NCBI GenBank assembly: GCA_020025035.1
Contig: JAHHSU010000021.1
Span: 1-18,669, forward strand
DNA length: 18,669 nucleotides
Direction: 5' to 3'
DNA from: Thomasclavelia sp.
GTDB taxonomy: Bacteria > Bacillota_I > Bacilli_A > Erysipelotrichales > Coprobacillaceae
Below the pieces are notes generated by a model. That model did not search any database. It was given only the letters and a program-made list of their open reading frames with translations, and was not told where the DNA came from. A program made the translations under genes and the position numbers. Below are positions 15,041-18,669 of this stretch, piece by piece (positions within the stretch are counted from its first letter, which is position 1; each line of letters begins with the position of its first letter).

Positions 15041-16064
15041 TCGTAATTAACATACTATCACCAAAGGAAAAGAAACGATATTCTTTTTTAATTGCTTCAT
15101 GATAGGCTTCAAAAATAAGTTCTTTAGAGCTAAATGCACTAATTAACATTAATAAAGTAGATTTAGGTAAATGGAAATTAGTAATTAAAGCATCAATTGC
15201 TTGAAATTGATATCCTGGATAAATAAAGATATCTGTAGATTCACTTGTTTCTTTAAAACAATGATACTTAGAGTAATTAGATTCAAGAACTCTAGTAGAG
15301 GTAGTACCTACACTAATAATACGTTGATGATTTTGCTTTGCTTGATTTAATATTTTAGCACTTTCTTTAGACATAATATAAAATTCCTGATGCATTTTAT
15401 GTTCTAAGATATTATCTACTTTAACTGGTCTAAATGTCCCTAATCCAACATGTAACGTAACATCTACAATTTCAATACCTTTTTGCTTAATTTTTTCAAT
15501 AATATCATCTGTAAAGTGAAGTCCAGCTGTAGGTGCAGCGGCACTTCCTTCTATTTTGGCATAAACTGTTTGATAACGATTTTGATCATCTAATTTTTCT
15601 TTAATATAGTGAGGTAATGGCATTGTACCAAGTTTATCTAATATTTCATAGAAAATACCATCATATATCATTTCAAAAATTCGTATTCCTTCTTCTTTGA
15701 TTTCAATACATTTTGCTTTTAAAGAACCATCACCAAAAGTAATGATAGTCCCTATTTTTACAATACGTGCATTACCTACTAAACATTCCCATGTATTATC
15801 TAGGATTTCTTTAAGAAGTAATACTTCTACATGACCATTTGTTTCTTCTTTAATTCCATATAATCTTGCTGGAATTACTTTTGTATTATTTCGTACTAGA
15901 ATGTCTCCTGGTTTTAAATAATCAATAATATCATAAAAGTGGCGGTGTTCTATTGTACCGTTATTTTTGTGTAGAACAAGTAGTTTTGAGGTGTCTCGTT
16001 GCTTTAATGGTGTTTGCGCAATTAGATGTTCTGGTAAGAAAAAATCAAATTCATCAAGTTTCAT
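15033..16064 (-). CDS. queA: S-adenosylmethionine:tRNA ribosyltransferase-isomerase QueA
   Basis: Transfers and isomerises the ribose of S-adenosylmethionine onto 7-aminomethyl-7-deazaguanine in tRNA, giving epoxyqueuosine. At 343 aa it has normal length and intact family motifs. The N-terminus reads LPEHLIAQTPLKQRDTSKLL, followed by NNTKVIPARLYG (60-71), GTMPLPHYI (146-154), AAAPTAGLHFT (175-185), VGLGTFRPV, and TNFHLPKSTLLML near the C-terminus. The start codon shares one base with the tgt stop (TAATG), and the end overlaps queH by 8 nt, so it is translated as the middle gene of one operon. Its product is the direct substrate of QueH. Confidence 0.97.
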   Translation of the reverse strand: MKLDEFDFFLPEHLIAQTPLKQRDTSKLLVLHKNNGTIEHRHFYDIIDYLKPGDILVRNNTKVIPARLYGIKEETNGHVEVLLLKEILDNTWECLVGNARIVKIGTIITFGDGSLKAKCIEIKEEGIRIFEMIYDGIFYEILDKLGTMPLPHYIKEKLDDQNRYQTVYAKIEGSAAAPTAGLHFTDDIIEKIKQKGIEIVDVTLHVGLGTFRPVKVDNILEHKMHQEFYIMSKESAKILNQAKQNHQRIISVGTTSTRVLESNYSKYHCFKETSESTDIFIYPGYQFQAIDALITNFHLPKSTLLMLISAFSSKELIFEAYHEAIKKEYRFFSFGDSMLITNE

Positions 16065-17200
16065 TAAAATGCCCTTTGATAGACATCATGACCATATTTT
16101 TCTAAAAATTCTTCTTTAAAGTCATTTAGTCTGTCTTCTTTAATTGCTTCACGGATTTGTTCGCTTAATTTTAGTAGAAAACGAACATTATGAATAGATA
16201 ATAAACTCTTACCAAAAATTTCATCTGTTTTATGCAAATGACGTAAATATGCTTTTGTATAATGCTTACATGTATAACAATCACACTCAGGGTCTAATGT
16301 TGTAAAATCATATTTGTATTTTTCATTATTAATATTTACTCTACCTTGACTTGTCATTAAAGCACCATGTCTAGCTACTCGTGTAGGTAGCACACAATCA
16401 AACATATCGACTCCTCGAATTGCTCCTTCTATTAGATCAATTGGATTTCCTACCCCCATTAAATAACGTGGTTTATTTTCAGGTAGCCATTTAATTGAAT
16501 CTTCTATCATTTTATACATAACATCTTTTGGTTCACCCACACTAGTTCCACCTATAGAGTATCCAGGAAAATCCATTTCTACTAGTGATTTTGCACAAAG
16601 CTCTCTAAGATCATTATATTGACCACCTTGTACAATTCCAAATAATGCTTGTTGGTTTGGTTTTTGATGGGCGTCTTTTCCACGTTTAGCCCAACGTAAA
16701 GTACGTTCTACACTTTCTTTCATGTAATGATAAGTACACGGGTATGGTGGACATTCATCAAATGACATAATAATGTCTGCTCCTAGTTTATTTTCGATTT
16801 CAATAGCTTTTTCAGGAGATAAAAATAATTTTTTGCCATCTACAATACTTTTAAATGTTACTCCTTCTTCTTCAATTTTTCTTGTTTTTCCAAGTGAAAA
16901 TACTTGAAAACCTCCACTATCTGTTAAAATAGGTCCATCATAATTCATAAATTGATGTAATCCACCTGCTTGTTCAATTACATCTTCTCCTGGACGTAAC
17001 CATAAATGATAAGTGTTTGATAAGATAATTCCACTATTCATTTCTTTTAGTTGTTCAGGTGAAATTCCTTTAACTGTTGCAAGTGTTCCTACTGGCATAA
17101 AAATAGGAGTTTCAACATCTCCATGAGGAGTGTGTAAAATTCCATATCTAGCACCAGTTTGTGCACACACATGCTTTAATTCATACCAAAAATGATCCAT
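16064..17200 (-). CDS. tgt: Queuine/preQ1 tRNA-guanine transglycosylase
   Basis: Exchanges guanine 34 in the anticodon of tRNA-Asn, -Asp, -His and -Tyr for preQ1 by a covalent mechanism. I start it at 17200 (378 aa) because GGAGGG lies 6 nt upstream; the frame extends to 17233 but those starts precede the ribosome site. Visible are the general acid loop LTDSGGFQV with Asp94, GIVQGG (188-193), GGTSVGEP (217-224), and the nucleophile region GVDMFDCVLPTR (263-274). The zinc site is formed by Cys306, Cys308, Cys311 and His337. It is the first gene of the tgt-queA-queH operon. An A/T-rich stretch upstream holds possible -10 elements but no clear -35. Whether this enzyme uses preQ1 or queuine cannot be read from the motifs with confidence; QueA and QueH downstream imply preQ1. 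Confidence 0.96.
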   Translation of the reverse strand: MDHFWYELKHVCAQTGARYGILHTPHGDVETPIFMPVGTLATVKGISPEQLKEMNSGIILSNTYHLWLRPGEDVIEQAGGLHQFMNYDGPILTDSGGFQVFSLGKTRKIEEEGVTFKSIVDGKKLFLSPEKAIEIENKLGADIIMSFDECPPYPCTYHYMKESVERTLRWAKRGKDAHQKPNQQALFGIVQGGQYNDLRELCAKSLVEMDFPGYSIGGTSVGEPKDVMYKMIEDSIKWLPENKPRYLMGVGNPIDLIEGAIRGVDMFDCVLPTRVARHGALMTSQGRVNINNEKYKYDFTTLDPECDCYTCKHYTKAYLRHLHKTDEIFGKSLLSIHNVRFLLKLSEQIREAIKEDRLNDFKEEFLEKYGHDVYQRAF

Positions 17201-17332
17201 CTTATCCCTCCAATTCATTATATAGTTTATCATAAAATAATACGATTTTACAGTAAAAATAATGGATATTAGATGTAGGATAATATTGTCACAGTTTTAA
17301 ATCAAACTCATAGAATATGATGAGGGGATTTT

Positions 17333-17722
17333 ATGATGAACACATTTGAAATAATAAATATCATACAAACTACATGTCCTTTAGCTTATGGAAAACTAAA
17401 AGGAAATAAAACAAATGGAATGTTATCTATCTATCCATATTGTAAAGGAAATATTGTTATTGTAGAGTTAAGTAGTATTGCATGTAAAAAGAAAGGAGAT
17501 AAACAATACACATTAAAAATAATCCAAAATCATCATTTAGATATATGTAGTTATAAATTTAGTGATCATATTGTGGATACCAATGGATATATTTGGATTG
17601 CCTTTTATTTCAAACAAGATATAGATATATTCTTAAACACATATACAATACAAATCATAGAACAACAAGATGATAACTGTAATATTATTGTACAAGGGGA
17701 ATTAATCCCCTTAGTAAATTAA
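17333..17722 (+). CDS. Small beta-rich protein, possibly a degenerate Cu/Zn superoxide dismutase-like fold
   Basis: A 129-aa soluble protein without signal peptide or membrane segment, expressed divergently from tgt. Alternating hydrophobic strands dominate. The order AYGKLKGNKTNGMLSIYPYCKGNIVIVELSSI (two short strand pairs), then NGYIWIAFYF and TYTIQIIEQQDD, resembles the strands of the Bacillota superoxide dismutase family. That family reads roughly A-x-VKG with a following FYQ strand, NNGYAF-MVF, and TVIIHDNPDD. The expected HIHEG motif and the His-rich loop before the AGD motif are absent or replaced (LKIIQNHHL; SDHIVD). If the kinship is real, the copper and zinc sites are gone, so it would be structural or binding rather than enzymatic. 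This comparison is from memory. The ribosome site GAGGGGA is 4 nt from the first ATG and 7 nt from an adjacent second ATG, which may be the real start. A GGGGA/TCCCC hairpin (17693-17711) lies in its 3' end. Confidence 0.5.
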   Translation: MMNTFEIINIIQTTCPLAYGKLKGNKTNGMLSIYPYCKGNIVIVELSSIACKKKGDKQYTLKIIQNHHLDICSYKFSDHIVDTNGYIWIAFYFKQDIDIFLNTYTIQIIEQQDDNCNIIVQGELIPLVN

Positions 17723-17870
17723 CACCTGATACAACAATATAATGATATACAAACTAGTAAAAAAGATTAAATTAGTATCGAACAATGATTTAAAATAATA
17801 GGTAACAAATAGAACTATATTACCACATTCATCAGTAGGTAAATAATATTTTTTCATATATTTAATACAG

Positions 17871-18503
17871 TTACATTTCCAACACATTTTTGTTATTATT
17901 TAGTTGTAAGGAAAAACGCTTATTATAAGACTGGATGTAATGAACAAGAAAATGGTTGGCTTGTTCTATGGTCTTAATATTAGAACGACGCAATTCAACA
18001 GGTAGACGCGATTGTAGTGTTTGGTTAAGACGTTCTACACGTCCCTTGGCAGGAGCCACACTAGTAGTTTTAATATCAATACCTAATTTCTTACAAGCGT
18101 AGGAGAATTGAGTATATGTATCATCTTCGTCTAAGTGAGTGTTTTTTCTTTTATACTCGAATACTGTACGTCTATCCGTATAAAACATATAAGGAATTCT
18201 TCCTCACGAAGCCAATTACTAATAGTATTGGGTGAAATTGGCATCCATATATTTTTCTTTATATAAATTAATGATTTGGTATTTAATATCATCAGGATAT
18301 TTAATAGCAGGAGCTTTTCCACGATTACCATGGACAAAACCAGCTTTACCAGATTTTTTATAGACTTGTATTAATTGACTAACATTTCTAACAGTGCAAC
18401 CTAATTGAATAGCTGCACGTTTTTTATTACCGTTATTATCAACAAGTTGTTTAATAACATCATATTTAAATTGTTCGTTTTTCATAAGTAAAATTTTCCT
18501 CAT
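17871..18503 (-). pseudogene. Remnant of an ISNCY-family transposase with internal deletions
   Basis: Three pieces of one transposase survive in order. Piece 1 (about 18235-18503) is the N-terminal helix-turn-helix region: FKYDVIKQLVDNNGNKKRAA, then LGCTVRNVSQLI and HGNRGKAP. It keeps a good ribosome site (GGAGG) and start. Piece 2 (about 18195-18234), in another frame, gives SPNTISNWLREEEF. Piece 3 (17871 to about 18194) is the last part of the catalytic region: IPYMFYTDRRTVFEY, KTTSVAPAKGRVERLNQTLQSRLPVELRR, then QANHFLVHYIQSYNKRF. The first catalytic Asp region between pieces 2 and 3 and the whole C-terminal extension are missing, so it cannot be active. Joints coincide with short repeats (TTCACC, GAATTCC), pointing to deletion by slippage or end joining. 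Confidence 0.82.
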
Positions 18504-18669
18504 TGTCTTTCCTCCTGTGTTAACAGGAATATTATATCATTTCTTGGACATTTTCTATCTAGTTACAATAGGATTTTATCACTTTAGAATCAGACAGGAT
18601 TCTGGGTACATATCATTTAGCTAGATCCATAGCTTTAAGGAGATAACTCAGTTTATATCCTTTTTCTCT
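18504..18669. mobile_element. Upstream end of the transposase remnant and window edge
   Basis: This flank carries a TATAAT on the minus strand (complement near 18532-18537), about 30 nt upstream of the transposase start. A short hairpin CCTGT/ACAGG overlaps the ribosome-site region. An AGAATC/GATTCT hairpin (18586-18591 with 18598-18603) follows. The terminal inverted repeat of the insertion sequence may lie here, but its partner on the other side is not recognisable, so the element boundary is uncertain. I see no gene. Confidence 0.3.

Noticed and set aside
18131..18337. 68-codon minus-strand frame within the transposase remnant
   Set aside because: Only its central SPNTISNWLREEEF part is transposase; the rest is out-of-frame reading of neighbouring pieces. 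It is a frameshift product, not a gene.
1..18669. CRISPR array, prophage or anti-phage defence island
   Set aside because: No spaced direct repeats, no integrase and no recognisable defence or phage structural genes are present. Apart from the transposase remnant, gene content is backbone-like.

Overview
The window is very AT-rich with AT-ending codon use, strong AAGGAGG-type ribosome binding sites and many extended -10 promoters (TGn TATAAT or TATACT). It encodes a StrH-like surface hexosaminidase, a sortase-type tail, QueH/QueT, a type VII secretion accessory protein and an ISNCY-family transposase remnant. This points to a low-GC Bacillota, probably a gut or host-associated Erysipelotrichia-like lineage. 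The lineage is an inference from gene content, not a computed placement.

Layout. Positions 1-416 hold a roughly 118-bp palindromic repeat, a promoter, and tRNA-Asn(GTT) and tRNA-Glu(TTC), closed by a terminator. Positions 652-2412 (+) encode a secreted, probably wall-anchored GH20 hexosaminidase. A minus-strand block follows: glmM, an M18 aminopeptidase, a ZIP metal transporter, a CoA-binding-domain protein and rmuC. Each has its own signals except the tightly coupled rmuC/CoA-binding pair. A roughly 450-bp gap carries a second, diverged copy of the palindromic repeat. After it comes a small plus-strand locus of two paralogous zinc-ribbon membrane proteins flanking a DUF2085 membrane protein. 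An ABC-F ATPase (-) is followed by a DUF5011-type membrane-anchored protein (+), queT (+), and a two-gene unit of a DUF4176 protein and a small helical protein (+). The coupled operon tgt-queA-queH lies on the minus strand. The window ends with a small beta-rich protein (+) and a broken ISNCY transposase (-).

Working together. QueT (7-deazaguanine import), Tgt (base exchange at G34), QueA (epoxyqueuosine formation) and QueH (reduction to queuosine) make a salvage-type queuosine route. No de novo preQ1 genes are present here, and the tRNA-Asn(GTT) of the window is a predicted substrate. GlmM supplies glucosamine-1-phosphate for the cell wall. The hexosaminidase probably releases GlcNAc from host glycans.

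Most of the window is ordinary chromosomal backbone. The items most worth a second look are the two diverged palindromic repeats, the queT leader hairpin, the orphan DUF4176/helical pair with no LXG toxin beside it, the small protein at 17333-17722 that resembles a Cu/Zn superoxide dismutase fold stripped of its metal site, and the zinc-ribbon/DUF2085 trio.
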